64,000 nt of DNA from Virgisporangium aurantiacum. GTDB lineage: Bacteria; Actinomycetota; Actinomycetes; Mycobacteriales; Micromonosporaceae. The stretch lies in contig NZ_BOPG01000023.1 in assembly GCF_016863635.1 (NCBI RefSeq), positions 62,001 to 126,000 on the forward strand, given 5' to 3'. The position numbers were made by a program, and so were the translations under genes. Within the stretch, counting starts at the first letter, position 1, and every line of letters starts with the position of its first letter. Of the stretch, positions 25,747 through 34,272 are shown piece after piece. Under the pieces are notes generated by a model. The model was not told the origin of the DNA. It ran no database searches and saw nothing but the letters and a program-made list of their open reading frames with translations.

Positions 25747-27219
25747 CTACTTGCCGGCCCCGGAGTGGACCAGCCGCAGCAGGTCCAGCGACAGCCCGGC
25801 CAGTTGCGCGGCGGTCTGCTGGGTCTGCGTCGAACTCGCCTCGGTCGCCCGGGTGGCCTGCGCGACGTCGACGACGGCGACGTTGACCTGCTCCACGGCG
25901 GTGCTCTGCTGCTTGGTGGACAGCTCGATCTCGCGGGCCGCCTCGGTTGTCGTGGTCACCAGTCCGGTGATCTGGTCGAACGTCGCCGCGACGTCGCCGA
26001 ACTGGCGCATGCCGGCGTCGACGGCCTTCGACCCGGTCTCGGTCGCCATCACCGTCGTGTTGACGGCGCCGCGGACGTCGTCGATCAGGCCGCGGATCTC
26101 CTTGGCCGATCCGGACACCCGGTCGGCCAGCTTGCGGATCTCGTCGGCGACCACGGCGAACCGGCGCCCGGACTCGCCAGCGCTGGTCGCCTCGATGGTG
26201 GCGTTGATCGCGAGGATGTTCGTCTGCTCGGCGAGTTCGCTCACGATGTCGAGCACGGCGCCGATCTGCTGCGACTTCGCGCCGAGTTCGAGCATGTGCC
26301 GCACGATCAGGTCGACCTGGCCCCGGATCGCGGCGATCGACTCGTTCGCCTGCTCGATCGTGTTCTCGCCGACACGGGCGGCGCCGGCCGTGTCGTCGGC
26401 GATGCGGGCCACCCGCTGTGCCCCGTCCGCGATCTGCCGCGAGGTGGCGAGCAGTTCGTTGATTGTGGTGGTGATCTCGCTCATCGCGGTCGCCTCTTCC
26501 TTGGCACCGGTCGCCTGCTGGTTGGCGACGGCCTCGAGCTCGGCGGACGACGTCTGCACCTGGCCGACCACCGTGCCGATCTGCCGGTTCAGGGCCCGGC
26601 CCAGGAGGACGGCGAGCACGGTCGCGAGGACGGTCGCGACCACGCCCATCACCATGACCAGGATGCTGGCCCGCGTGGCCATGTCGGTCGCCTCCTGCCG
26701 GGCGGTCCGCAGTTCCCGGTCCACGAGCGCGGTGAACGCGTCGATGTCGGCGTCGAGTTGGGCGCGTTTCGGCGCCGGGTTGTCCTCGAACGCCTTGACC
26801 ACCACGTCCTGCGCGACGCCGGACCGGCGCATCTCGTTGACCTCGTCGGCCGCCTGCTGGTGCACGGCCTCGGCCGCCCGCAGGTCGGCGAGCATCGCCC
26901 GCGCGTTCGAGCTGGCGGAGCTGCGCTCGAGGCGGTCGATGCCGGCGAGCAGGACGGCGCGGGCCTGTGCCATCTGTTGGAGGTAGGTCTGGTCACCGGT
27001 GAGCAGGTAGGTCCGGCTGGCCGCGGTCTTCCGCTCGACGTCCACCCGAAGCCGTTCGGTGTTGATGAGCCGCTGCGCGTGGACGGAGATCACCTCGTCC
27101 TTGCTCTCGACGACGCTGTGCAGCGCGCCGACCGCGACCGCGCCGACGGCAAGGGTGAGCACCGCCGCGACACCGAGCCCGGCGGCGACCTTCTGGCTGA
27201 ACGTGGTGCGGCGTGGCAT
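25747..27219 (-). CDS. Methyl-accepting chemotaxis protein
   Basis: A 490-residue receptor. Transmembrane helices lie at about 12-34 and 188-208 and flank a 150-residue four-helix (CHASE3-like) sensor. The cytoplasmic part is a long coiled coil with the conserved hairpin tip EQTNILAINATIEATSAGES then GRRFAVVADEIRKLADRV. No clear HAMP consensus is seen directly after the second helix. It would sit with CheA and CheW at the membrane. The start overlaps the upstream cheW stop by one base. The ligand is unknown; in Wsp arrays the equivalent protein senses surface contact. Confidence 0.94.
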   Translation of the reverse strand: MPRRTTFSQKVAAGLGVAAVLTLAVGAVAVGALHSVVESKDEVISVHAQRLINTERLRVDVERKTAASRTYLLTGDQTYLQQMAQARAVLLAGIDRLERSSASSNARAMLADLRAAEAVHQQAADEVNEMRRSGVAQDVVVKAFEDNPAPKRAQLDADIDAFTALVDRELRTARQEATDMATRASILVMVMGVVATVLATVLAVLLGRALNRQIGTVVGQVQTSSAELEAVANQQATGAKEEATAMSEITTTINELLATSRQIADGAQRVARIADDTAGAARVGENTIEQANESIAAIRGQVDLIVRHMLELGAKSQQIGAVLDIVSELAEQTNILAINATIEATSAGESGRRFAVVADEIRKLADRVSGSAKEIRGLIDDVRGAVNTTVMATETGSKAVDAGMRQFGDVAATFDQITGLVTTTTEAAREIELSTKQQSTAVEQVNVAVVDVAQATRATEASSTQTQQTAAQLAGLSLDLLRLVHSGAGK

Positions 27220-27746
27220 CAGGTCTCCTCGGCTGGTACCCGGGCGGTGATCCGGTGACGGACGGCGGTGAGGTCGATGACCGGCCGCGGGCCGTCGGCG
27301 GTGTGCACGACCGGCCCGGTGGCCGTGTGCGCCCCGGCCGCCGGTTCGGCGATCGCGTCGCGCGGGACGCGCAGGTGGCCGTCGACCCGGTCGACGGCCA
27401 CCGCGAACGACGGCGTCCCGGCGGCCAGGACCAGCCAGCGGACGGTCGCGCTGCCGTTGGTTCGGGACGCGCGACGCGGGTCGAGGACGCGCGCGAGGTC
27501 GTAGACGGGGACGAGGTGACCGCGCAGCCCGGCGACGCCGAGCAGGTCCGGCGGCGACCCCGGCAACGGTGTGACGGAGCGGTCGGCGGCGAGGCCGGCC
27601 ATCGCCGCGAGCGGAACGGCGAGGGAGTCGGCGTCGGCGGTGACGGCGAGCAGGTCGATCAGGTCGTCGTCGCGCGGCGTCGGCGGGAGCGCGAACGAGG
27701 CGTCGAAGACGCGTTGGAGCTCGGCCAGCCGCTCGTTCGTGTTCAT
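27219..27746 (-). CDS. cheW: CheW-domain coupling protein (second copy)
   Basis: A 175-residue protein with a short helical N-terminal extension (NTNERLAELQRVFDASF) before a CheW fold: LLGVAGLRGHLVPVYDLARVL is the CheW core with its conserved Gly-x-x-x-Pro-x-x-Asp pattern. The N-terminal helix may give it a separate docking role, as WspD differs from WspB. The ATG at 27746 fits the domain better than an upstream alternative. It is 78 bases after cheR and overlaps the MCP start by one base. Confidence 0.88.
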   Translation of the reverse strand: MNTNERLAELQRVFDASFALPPTPRDDDLIDLLAVTADADSLAVPLAAMAGLAADRSVTPLPGSPPDLLGVAGLRGHLVPVYDLARVLDPRRASRTNGSATVRWLVLAAGTPSFAVAVDRVDGHLRVPRDAIAEPAAGAHTATGPVVHTADGPRPVIDLTAVRHRITARVPAEET

Positions 27747-27824
27747 GTTCTGCCTACGCTCACGCTCTGCCTCCGAAATCCCGCACAGACCCGCCGCGCG
27801 AGCGCCTGCGCTTCGCTCCGGCAC

Positions 27825-29243
27825 TCACGCGGCCGCTCCGCACGCGCGGAGTTCGGTGCGGCACAGGTCGGCCAGCGCCGTTCTCGTGAACCCACCGCCG
27901 AACAGCAACAGGCGGTCCGGGCTCTCCCCCGCCAGCAACGTCAGCGCCGCGGCGAACTCCTGCCGGGCCGTCGCGGTATCGCCGCGGCCGCGGGCCAGCA
28001 GCCCCAGCCGCAGCCGCGGCATCGCGAAGCCGGGGTCGAGGTAGGCGGCCGTGCGGGCGTGCGATCCGGCGGTGGCCGGGTCGCCGGCGCCCTCCCGGGT
28101 CACGGCGAGCAGGTAGTGCGCGCCGGCGTGCAGGCCGTCGGTGTCGAGGAGGCGGCCGCACTCGGTCTCCGCGTCGTCGAGGCGGCCGAGGGCGGTGAGC
28201 AGCACGGCGCGCAGCAGGTGCGCGTCGGTGCCGGGCTCGGCGCGCACGAGGGCGAGGGCGTCGTCGAAGCGCTCCTGGCGCAACAGGTCCATGGCCCGGG
28301 CGACAGCTTCGCCACCCGTGCGCGCCCGCGGTCGGCTGTGGGCGGCGGGCGGCGGCCGACCCGCGAGCGGCCGGCTCGGCGGCGGGCGACCGGCGAGCGG
28401 CCGGTTCGGCGGCGGCGTGGCCTGCTCCGGCCGGGGATCGTCGGTGCGCTGGAAGTAGAACGTCTCGTGGCTGTGCCGCAGGTCGAGGCCGCCGGTGCGG
28501 CCGTAGTTGATCTCCGCGTGGCCGAGAAAGAGGAAGCCGCCGGGCGCGAGCGCCGCGACCAGCCGCGCGATCGCGGCCGAGATATGTGACGGCGTGAGGT
28601 ACATGATGACGTTGCGGCAGAAGATGACGTCGTAGCTCCCCGGTGCCCACCACGACGGATCGTCCGCGGCCAGGTTTCCGGGCACGAACCGCACCAGGTC
28701 GCGGATCTCGTCGTCCACGATCACGCCGTCCCCGGTGGGCCGGAACCACCGCCGCCGCATCCCCGGCGGTGTCGCCCGCATCGACCACTCCGAATAGCGG
28801 GCGCGACGCGCCCGCTCCAGGACCGCCGGATTCACGTCGACCCCGGTGATCTCCACCGGCGCGCCGGGCAGCGCCTCCCAGACGGCCATCGCCAGCGTGT
28901 AGGCCTCCTCGCCGGTGGCGCATCCCGCCGACAGCAGCCGCAACGGGTGGTGCCCGCGGGTGCGGGTGAGTGCCGGGATCGCGATGTCGACCAGTGCACG
29001 GAACTGCTCGCTGTTACGGAAGAAGTACGTTTCCGGGACGGTGAGCAGCGGGGCGAGCGCGGCCAGCTCCGACCGGCAGCGGTCGGCTTCCAGGCGGTCC
29101 AGGTACGTTTCCGGCGACGATCCGGTCGCCGCGGCCCGCTCGGCGAGCAGGGCTTCGAGGAGGTCCGTCGCGGTGGCGTGCAGGGTCAGCCCGGTCCACC
29201 GGATGATGACCTGCCGGAACCGGTCCACGTCGGCGGACATCAT
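27825..29243 (-). CDS. cheR: CheR methyltransferase with C-terminal TPR domain
   Basis: A 472-residue protein. Residues 1-270 are a CheR receptor methyltransferase: a helical N-domain, PETYFFRNSEQF, the SAM-binding loop LLSAGCATGEEAYTLAM, EITGVDVNPAVLERAR and VIFCRNVIMYL. A Pro/Arg-rich linker (two PLAGRPPP repeats) leads to TPR-like helices at about 310-472. CheR-TPR is the WspC type, which methylates receptors in Wsp arrays. The start overlaps the preceding cheW stop (ATGA). Confidence 0.94.
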   Translation of the reverse strand: MMSADVDRFRQVIIRWTGLTLHATATDLLEALLAERAAATGSSPETYLDRLEADRCRSELAALAPLLTVPETYFFRNSEQFRALVDIAIPALTRTRGHHPLRLLSAGCATGEEAYTLAMAVWEALPGAPVEITGVDVNPAVLERARRARYSEWSMRATPPGMRRRWFRPTGDGVIVDDEIRDLVRFVPGNLAADDPSWWAPGSYDVIFCRNVIMYLTPSHISAAIARLVAALAPGGFLFLGHAEINYGRTGGLDLRHSHETFYFQRTDDPRPEQATPPPNRPLAGRPPPSRPLAGRPPPAAHSRPRARTGGEAVARAMDLLRQERFDDALALVRAEPGTDAHLLRAVLLTALGRLDDAETECGRLLDTDGLHAGAHYLLAVTREGAGDPATAGSHARTAAYLDPGFAMPRLRLGLLARGRGDTATARQEFAAALTLLAGESPDRLLLFGGGFTRTALADLCRTELRACGAAA

Positions 29244-29686
29244 GCCGCCTCCAGGGCGTCCCAGACCGAGTCCGGAATCACCCGGCCGGTCTCCAGCAGC
29301 AGCAACGGTTCCCGGCCGATCGCGCCGACCGCCGTGCAGGCCACCGACCCGGTCACCGACGACAGGTCGTGCAACCGGTCCAGCGGTATGTCACGGATGC
29401 CGACCACGGTGTCGACCGCCAGCACCGCCGTCTGCGGCCCGGTGCGCACCCCGACGAACCGGGCGGCGCCGTACTCGCCCGTCAGCCGCTCGCCGCCCAG
29501 CAGCAGCCCGATGTCGACCACCGGCACCGGCCTGCCCCGCAGGACGCAGATCCCCCGGACGTACGGCGGCACCCCGGCCAACCCCTCGACCGGCAACGGC
29601 CGCAACACCTCGGTGACGTGCTCCAGCCCGATCGCCGCCAGGTGGGTGTCGGCCCGGAACACCAGCGACTGCCCGCCCACGGTCAT
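29240..29686 (-). CDS. cheW: CheW-like coupling protein (first gene of the array)
   Basis: A 148-residue single CheW domain: FRADTHLAAIGLEHVTEVLR, the conserved VRGICVLRGRPVPVVDIGLLL and AVLAVDTVVGIRDI. It links receptor and kinase. It is the first gene of the seven-gene chemosensory operon. The 116-base region upstream should carry the main promoter, but no confident -35/-10 pair was found there. Confidence 0.9.
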   Translation of the reverse strand: MTVGGQSLVFRADTHLAAIGLEHVTEVLRPLPVEGLAGVPPYVRGICVLRGRPVPVVDIGLLLGGERLTGEYGAARFVGVRTGPQTAVLAVDTVVGIRDIPLDRLHDLSSVTGSVACTAVGAIGREPLLLLETGRVIPDSVWDALEAA

Positions 29687-29802
29687 TCACCTCGGTTCGC
29701 CACCCGCCCGTACGTGTATGAACAACCCTCACCATAGTGAAGATTTCCACCCGAATTGGGCAGATTGCCTACCGGGACACGGACGCCCGGCCGGGCGAAG
29801 GC

Positions 29803-30195
29803 CTACGCCTGCCCGGGCGCCTCCGCCGGGATGCCCACCGATCGCGCAACCTCGAGCATCCGCTTGTCGTAGGTCAGCAGGACGTCGAGGGCATCGCCGA
29901 GCACCTGAGCGCTCGCGACATGGATGGCGTCGAACGTTCGCAGGCGACCGGGCAGCGCGGCCGCCGCATTGCGCACATCGTCGGTCAGCAGAATCTCGGT
30001 GAACTGACCGATCAGGTCCTCCATCAATCCGGGGAAGTCACCGACCTGGTCCATCGTGCGCACCGTCTCGATGAATCCCAGTGTGCTGGTGGCCATCGGC
30101 ATCGCGGGCCGCCCCGACAGAAAGCTGTGGAGTTCCTCCGCGTAGGTGCGTTCGGAGATGAGCGTGACGAGGGCGGAGGAATCCAGATATATCAA
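29803..30195 (-). CDS. PIN-domain toxin (VapC-like ribonuclease)
   Basis: A 130-residue PIN protein: MIYLDSSALV with the first acidic residue (Asp5), FIETVRTM with Glu near 43, and TFDAIHVASAQVLG with the third acidic residue near 89, then LLTYDKRML. These are the metal-binding residues of VapC-type RNases. The start is a TTG overlapping the antitoxin stop (TTGA) with a strong GAGGAGG ribosome site upstream, typical of coupled toxin-antitoxin pairs. It lies just outside the chemosensory operon and is probably unrelated to it. Confidence 0.88.
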   Translation of the reverse strand: MIYLDSSALVTLISERTYAEELHSFLSGRPAMPMATSTLGFIETVRTMDQVGDFPGLMEDLIGQFTEILLTDDVRNAAAALPGRLRTFDAIHVASAQVLGDALDVLLTYDKRMLEVARSVGIPAEAPGQA

Positions 30196-30476
30196 CGGTC
30201 ATCCTCCTCGCGATCGGACAGCAGGAGATCCAGCGGAGAGACATCTGCGGGCACGCCGTACCGGGGAATCCGGTCCAGGTCACCGGTCGTGGTCGCCTTC
30301 AGCCGCAGAACTCCCCGGGCGACCAACGGCGCATACCGGCCCAGCCCACTCGCCCCGGGAAGCAGGACCGCGATGATCTTTCCGTGCCGGGTCACCTGGA
30401 TCGTCTCGCCCTGCTCGACCCGGGCGAACATGGAACTGGGGTTGTACGAGAACTCCCGAACCGATACCTGACTCAT
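30192..30476 (-). CDS. Phd/YefM-type antitoxin
   Basis: A 94-residue protein: MSQVSVREFSYNPSSMFARVEQGETIQVTRHGKIIAVLLPG is the Phd/YefM fold (strand, helix, then the 'G-x-x-x-x-[VI]-T-[RK]-x-G-[KR]' signature). The acidic C-terminus (LLLSDREEDDR) should neutralise the PIN toxin. The ATG at 30476 is chosen because of the GGAGG ribosome site just upstream. It is coupled to the toxin by overlap. A repeated CCTACA operator lies upstream, consistent with autorepression by the complex. Confidence 0.88.
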   Translation of the reverse strand: MSQVSVREFSYNPSSMFARVEQGETIQVTRHGKIIAVLLPGASGLGRYAPLVARGVLRLKATTTGDLDRIPRYGVPADVSPLDLLLSDREEDDR

Positions 30477-30492
30477 CGATCCTCCACCCAAG

Positions 30493-30522
30493 TTGCCTAC
30501 ATCTGAAGCATTGTACCTACAA
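30493..30522 (-). promoter_or_regulatory. Operator/promoter of the toxin-antitoxin pair
   Basis: CCTACA occurs at 30496-30501 and 30516-30521, 20 bases (two turns) apart. The second is within a palindrome TTGTA-CC-TACAA (30511-30522). Read on the minus strand the block contains TACAAT (30515-30510), a good -10 hexamer, so bound antitoxin would block the promoter. Confidence 0.5.
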
Positions 30523-30608
30523 ATTCGGGGCGAGCGGCGCCCGGGAAAATCGCGTGCGGGAACCGGCCGGTGGCGGGATCATGCAGGTCCGCGAACAGAG
30601 GAGAGGTC

Positions 30609-30719
30609 ATGCGAGGAACGGTCATGTCCAGGTGTGGAGGAATGATGACCGTGAAGGGTTTCCCGCTTGCCTCGCCGCACGCTCAACCTCGGAATTCTCG
30701 CCCATGTCGACGCCGGTAA
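30609..30719 (+). CDS. Possible 36-residue leader peptide of the ribosomal protection gene
   Basis: An ATG at 30609 follows an unusually strong ribosome site (GAGGAGAGG) and opens a 36-codon frame that begins MRGTVMSRCGGMMTVKG and ends in PCRRR. It overlaps the first 53 bases of the GTPase gene in a different frame. Translation of the main gene would then depend on ribosome behaviour in the leader, as known for several ribosome-targeting-antibiotic resistance genes. There is no protein similarity to support it, so it is a hypothesis from position and signal strength. Confidence 0.35.
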   Translation: MRGTVMSRCGGMMTVKGFPLASPHAQPRNSRPCRRR

Positions 30720-32598
30720 GACCTCGCTGACCGAACGCCTGCTCTACCACGCGGGCGTCGTCACGGAGATCGGCAGCGTCGACGCCGGAACCACCCGCAC
30801 CGACTCGATGGCGCTCGAACGCCGGCGCGGCATCACGATCCGGTCGGCCGTCGCGTCGTTCGCCGTCCGGAACACGGCGGTCAATCTGATCGACACCCCC
30901 GGTCACCCCGACTTCATCGCCGAGGTCGACCGGGTTCTCGGCGTGCTCGACGGCGCCGTCCTCGTCGTCTCGGCGGTGGAGGGTGTGCAGCCGCAGACCC
31001 GGGTGCTCATGCGCGCCCTGCGCCGGCTGCGCGTCCCCACGCTGTTGTTCATCAACAAGATCGACCGACGCGGCGCCGCCGAGCAGCGGATCCTCGACGC
31101 GATCGCCGGCCGCCTCACGCCCGCGATCGTCCCGATGGGCCGCGTGGAGGACCCCGGCTTCCCCGGCGCGCGGTTCATACCGTGGGCGCGGGCCGCGTCC
31201 CGGAAGATCCTTTTGGACGCGCTGAGCGTCCACGACGACGCCATCGTGAACGCGTACGTCTCCGACGAGGCCGCCGTGTCCGACCGGCGGTTGCGCCGCG
31301 CCCTCGCCGACCAGACCCGCCGCTGCCGCGTGCACCCGGTGTTCTTCGGCTCGGCGATCACCGGTGCCGGGATCCCCCCGCTCGTCGACGCGCTCGCCGA
31401 TCTCCTCCCGGCCGCCGGCGGCGACCCTTCGGGGCCGGTCGACGGCCGCGTGTTCAAGATCGAACGCGGCCGGCTCGCCTACGTTCGCATGTTCTCGGGG
31501 ACGGTGTGCCTGCGCGACCGGATCACCGCGGGTGGCCGCCCCGCCGGCCGGGTCACCGGCCTCACCGTCGACGGTGCGCCGGCGCCGCGGGTCGGACCGG
31601 GCGGCATCGCCGTGATGCGCGGCCTGACGGACGTGCGGGTCGGCGACGCCATCGGGTCCGGCGCCGCCACCGCCGCACCACACTTCGCTCCGCCCACACT
31701 GTCCACAGTGGTCGTTCCTGCTCGCGACGACGAGCGCGCCGCGATGCGGGCCGCGCTCAACGAGCTCGCCGAGCAGGACCCGCTGATCGACGTCCGCCAG
31801 GACGACGTCCGGCACGAGATCTCCCTGTCGCTGTACGGCGAGGTGCAGAAGGAGGTCGTCGCGTCGACGCTCGCCGACGAGTACGGCGTCACCGTGACCT
31901 TCCGCGACACGACGCCGATCTGCGTCGAACGCCCGGCGGGAACCGGCGAGGCGGCCGAGGTGATCTTCGCGCCCGGCAACCCGTTCACGGCCACCCTCGG
32001 CCTGCGGGTGGAGCCGGCCCCGCCCGGCTCCGGGGTGACCGTCCGCACGGACGTCGACCTGGCCGGCGTGCCGATGTACGTCTACAAGCGGCAGGACGCG
32101 TTCGGCGACATGATGGCCGGCTACATCCGCGCGGCGCTGGCCGAGGGCCTGGCCGGCTGGGAGGTCACCGACTGCGTCGTCACCGTGGTCCGCAGCGGCT
32201 ACCAGGCCCCGAACACCACGGCGGCCGACTTCCGCCGCCTCACCCCGGTGGTGCTGATGCGGGCCCTGGACGAGGCCGGCACGCGCGTGTGCGAACCCCT
32301 CGCGCGGGCCCGGGTCGAGGTGCCGGTCGACACCGTCGGCCCGACCCTGTCGGTGCTCGCCCGCGCCGGCGCCTCGGTCACCGGACAGACCCGCGACGGC
32401 GACCTCGTGACGATCGCCGCCCTCCTGCCGGCCACCGCGGTACCGGCGGTCCAGCGCCAGCTGCCCGGCACCACCGGCGGCGAAGGCTCCCTCGAAACCG
32501 ACTTCGGTGGCTACCGCCCGGTCACCGGCACCCCGCCGGTCCGCGAACGCACCACCCCCGACCCCCGGAACCTGGACGAGTACCTGCGAACGGCGTGA
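30667..32598 (+). CDS. Ribosomal protection GTPase (TetM/OtrA-like, EF-G family)
   Basis: A 643-residue translation-factor GTPase: G1 ILAHVDAGKTSLTERLL, switch region DAGTTRTDSMALERRRGITI, G3 DTPGHPDF, G4 NKIDRRG, then domains II-V including LSLYGEVQKEVVASTL and the C-terminal VTDCVVTVVRSGYQAPNTTAADFRRLTPVVL. At about 640 residues and without the EF-G-specific insertions it fits the TetM/OtrA group, which removes tetracyclines from the ribosome. It could instead be a housekeeping-like paralogue with no resistance role. The TTG at 30667 has a GAAGGG site 8 bases upstream; earlier codons in frame hit a stop. Confidence 0.88.
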   Translation: MPRRTLNLGILAHVDAGKTSLTERLLYHAGVVTEIGSVDAGTTRTDSMALERRRGITIRSAVASFAVRNTAVNLIDTPGHPDFIAEVDRVLGVLDGAVLVVSAVEGVQPQTRVLMRALRRLRVPTLLFINKIDRRGAAEQRILDAIAGRLTPAIVPMGRVEDPGFPGARFIPWARAASRKILLDALSVHDDAIVNAYVSDEAAVSDRRLRRALADQTRRCRVHPVFFGSAITGAGIPPLVDALADLLPAAGGDPSGPVDGRVFKIERGRLAYVRMFSGTVCLRDRITAGGRPAGRVTGLTVDGAPAPRVGPGGIAVMRGLTDVRVGDAIGSGAATAAPHFAPPTLSTVVVPARDDERAAMRAALNELAEQDPLIDVRQDDVRHEISLSLYGEVQKEVVASTLADEYGVTVTFRDTTPICVERPAGTGEAAEVIFAPGNPFTATLGLRVEPAPPGSGVTVRTDVDLAGVPMYVYKRQDAFGDMMAGYIRAALAEGLAGWEVTDCVVTVVRSGYQAPNTTAADFRRLTPVVLMRALDEAGTRVCEPLARARVEVPVDTVGPTLSVLARAGASVTGQTRDGDLVTIAALLPATAVPAVQRQLPGTTGGEGSLETDFGGYRPVTGTPPVRERTTPDPRNLDEYLRTA

Positions 32599-32602
32599 CC
32601 GG

Positions 32603-33342
32603 TCAGGCGGGCAGCCACGGATCGAGCGAGGCGGGTCGGCGACCGCGGCGCAGACCCGCTCGCGTTCGTCGGCGGTGAGGGTGAGTTGCCGGAGGCGGGC
32701 GCCGAATTCCTCGACGCGGTCGGGTTCGCCGATGGCCGGTAGCACCTCGATGATGCCGGCGAGGGCGAGCGCCTGCTCCACTGTGGACGCCGTGTCGCCG
32801 TGGCGGCGCAGGCCGGAGTTGAGGGCGCGGTAGGCGGCCTTGTCGTCGTTCTTGAACTCGCGCAGGACGCGGGCGTTGTCGAGGACGCGGGCGAGGCCCT
32901 GCAGGTCGCGGGAGCCGCCGTAGTCGAGGTCGGCGGGCTCGTCCCGTTGAATGAAAATGATCGTGTTGCCGGACGGGTCGACGATGCTGAACCGCGACGC
33001 GCCCGGCCGGTAGCGGGTGATCCGGGGCAGTCCCTTCGCGAGAACCTTGCCGTACGCCTGACGCATCGCGGCGGTGAAGGCCGCATGGTAGGGCGCGACG
33101 GCGTCGACCATCACGAGGCAGCCGCCGGTTTTCTCCTTCGCCGCGTCCACAGTGGACGGTGTGGGACCGTAGTGCAGCTCGAACCCGCTCCACCGGAATG
33201 CCAGGTACAGATAGGGTTTGCGCATCTCGTAGGTCACGGCGAAGCCGAGCGCGCGCCAGAACTCCAGCGTGTCGTCGACGGAGGTGCAGTGCAGCACCGG
33301 CACCGTGGTCTCGTTGGGCCGGATCCGGTCGTCGTCGGTCAA
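32603..33342 (-). CDS. VOC-family (glyoxalase/bleomycin-resistance fold) protein with apparent frameshift near its end
   Basis: Starts TTG at 33342 with GAGG upstream. The N-terminus is a VOC domain (VPVLHCTSVDDTLEFWRALGF, then FELHYGP and FSIVDPSGNTIIFIQRD), followed by a helical tail of about 90 residues. The frame then loses its stop near 32636 and would run antisense through the neighbouring GTPase gene. Adding one C at the CCC run (32634-32636 region) restores a neat end, ADPASLDPWLPA and TGA at 32603, 4 bases from the GTPase stop. So one base is missing, by mutation or by sequencing error. Function beyond the fold is unknown. Confidence 0.7.
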
Positions 33343-33432
33343 CGGGTGGCCTCACTCGGGTCGGCGGCAGGGGTCCGCCATTGTGCCCGCGAAACAGCGT
33401 GCCCGCATATGCAAACGTATGCACGGCCGGGT

Positions 33433-34272
33433 TCAGAGGTCACGCCGTTGGAAGGAGAGGCCGGCCAGGCCGAGCACGAGCGCGGTCCACAGCACGCTCC
33501 ACCCGATGTAGACGCCGCTCAACGGAGTGGCGCTCAGGAACGGGTGCCCCTTGAACGCCTCGTTGAACTGGAGCAGTAGCGACGGGTCCTGGAACGCGTT
33601 CATCGCGCCCCGCCACAGCCCGTCGGTGGGTAGCAGCATCCGGGACACCGTGCCGACCTGCGCCACGCTCTCGTTGTCGAGCGCGACGCCGACGCCGCCG
33701 ACCACGCCGGCCACCCACGTCGACCCGAACAGCCCGACCGCCACGATGCCCGACGCCATCGGCGAGATCGCGGTCGACAGCAGCAGGCCGAGCGTCAGCA
33801 GCACGACAGTCTGGAACGCGAGCAGCGCCAGCCCGCTGACCGGACGGGGCGGCCAGTAGCCGGTGGTGGCCCGCACGATGACCAGTTGGGCGAGGCCCGC
33901 CAGCACGACGAAGCCGCCGCCGAACGTCACCAGCCCGAGCCACTTGCCCAGCAGCACCGACGACCGGCGGACCGGCCGGGCCAGCATCGCCAGCGCCGTA
34001 CCGGACTCGATGTCGCCGGCCAGCGTGGGTCCGGCGAGGAACGCGGTGCCGAGCGCCGCGATCAGGCTCAACCCGAACATCACCAGGTTGAGGACGGTCG
34101 CCGCGGCGATCAGCGCCTCGCCGCTGGTGAGGCCGCCGAACTCGGCGTCGATGCGGGAGAACCCCCAGCCGCTCAGCGACAGCAGCAGCACGGTGAGCAC
34201 GGCCAGCGAGCGCAGCACCTTCCGCCGCGCGGCCTCCTGCAGCGTCAGGGCCGCGATGGTGAGCACGGTCAT
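33433..34272 (-). CDS. ABC-2 type transporter permease
   Basis: A 279-residue integral membrane protein with about six hydrophobic segments. The N-terminal QEAARRKVLRSLAVLTVLLLSLSGWGF and the cytoplasmic DIESGTALAMLARPVRRSSVLLGKWLG motif are typical of ABC-2/NosY-like permeases. The start overlaps the ATPase stop (ATGA). It is the fourth gene of the sigma factor/anti-sigma/ATPase operon, so transport is probably tied to an envelope-stress response. Substrate unknown. Confidence 0.9.
   Translation of the reverse strand: MTVLTIAALTLQEAARRKVLRSLAVLTVLLLSLSGWGFSRIDAEFGGLTSGEALIAAATVLNLVMFGLSLIAALGTAFLAGPTLAGDIESGTALAMLARPVRRSSVLLGKWLGLVTFGGGFVVLAGLAQLVIVRATTGYWPPRPVSGLALLAFQTVVLLTLGLLLSTAISPMASGIVAVGLFGSTWVAGVVGGVGVALDNESVAQVGTVSRMLLPTDGLWRGAMNAFQDPSLLLQFNEAFKGHPFLSATPLSGVYIGWSVLWTALVLGLAGLSFQRRDL

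Noticed and set aside
20386..29686. Flagellar chemotaxis operon
   Set aside because: No CheY, CheD, FliM/FliN or flagellin genes are present, and the gene set fits a Wsp-like alternative-function array.
30622..32602. Long open frame antisense to the ribosomal protection gene, continuing the VOC protein
   Set aside because: It is low-complexity shadow sequence opposite a clear GTPase gene, and a one-base frameshift explains the lost stop.
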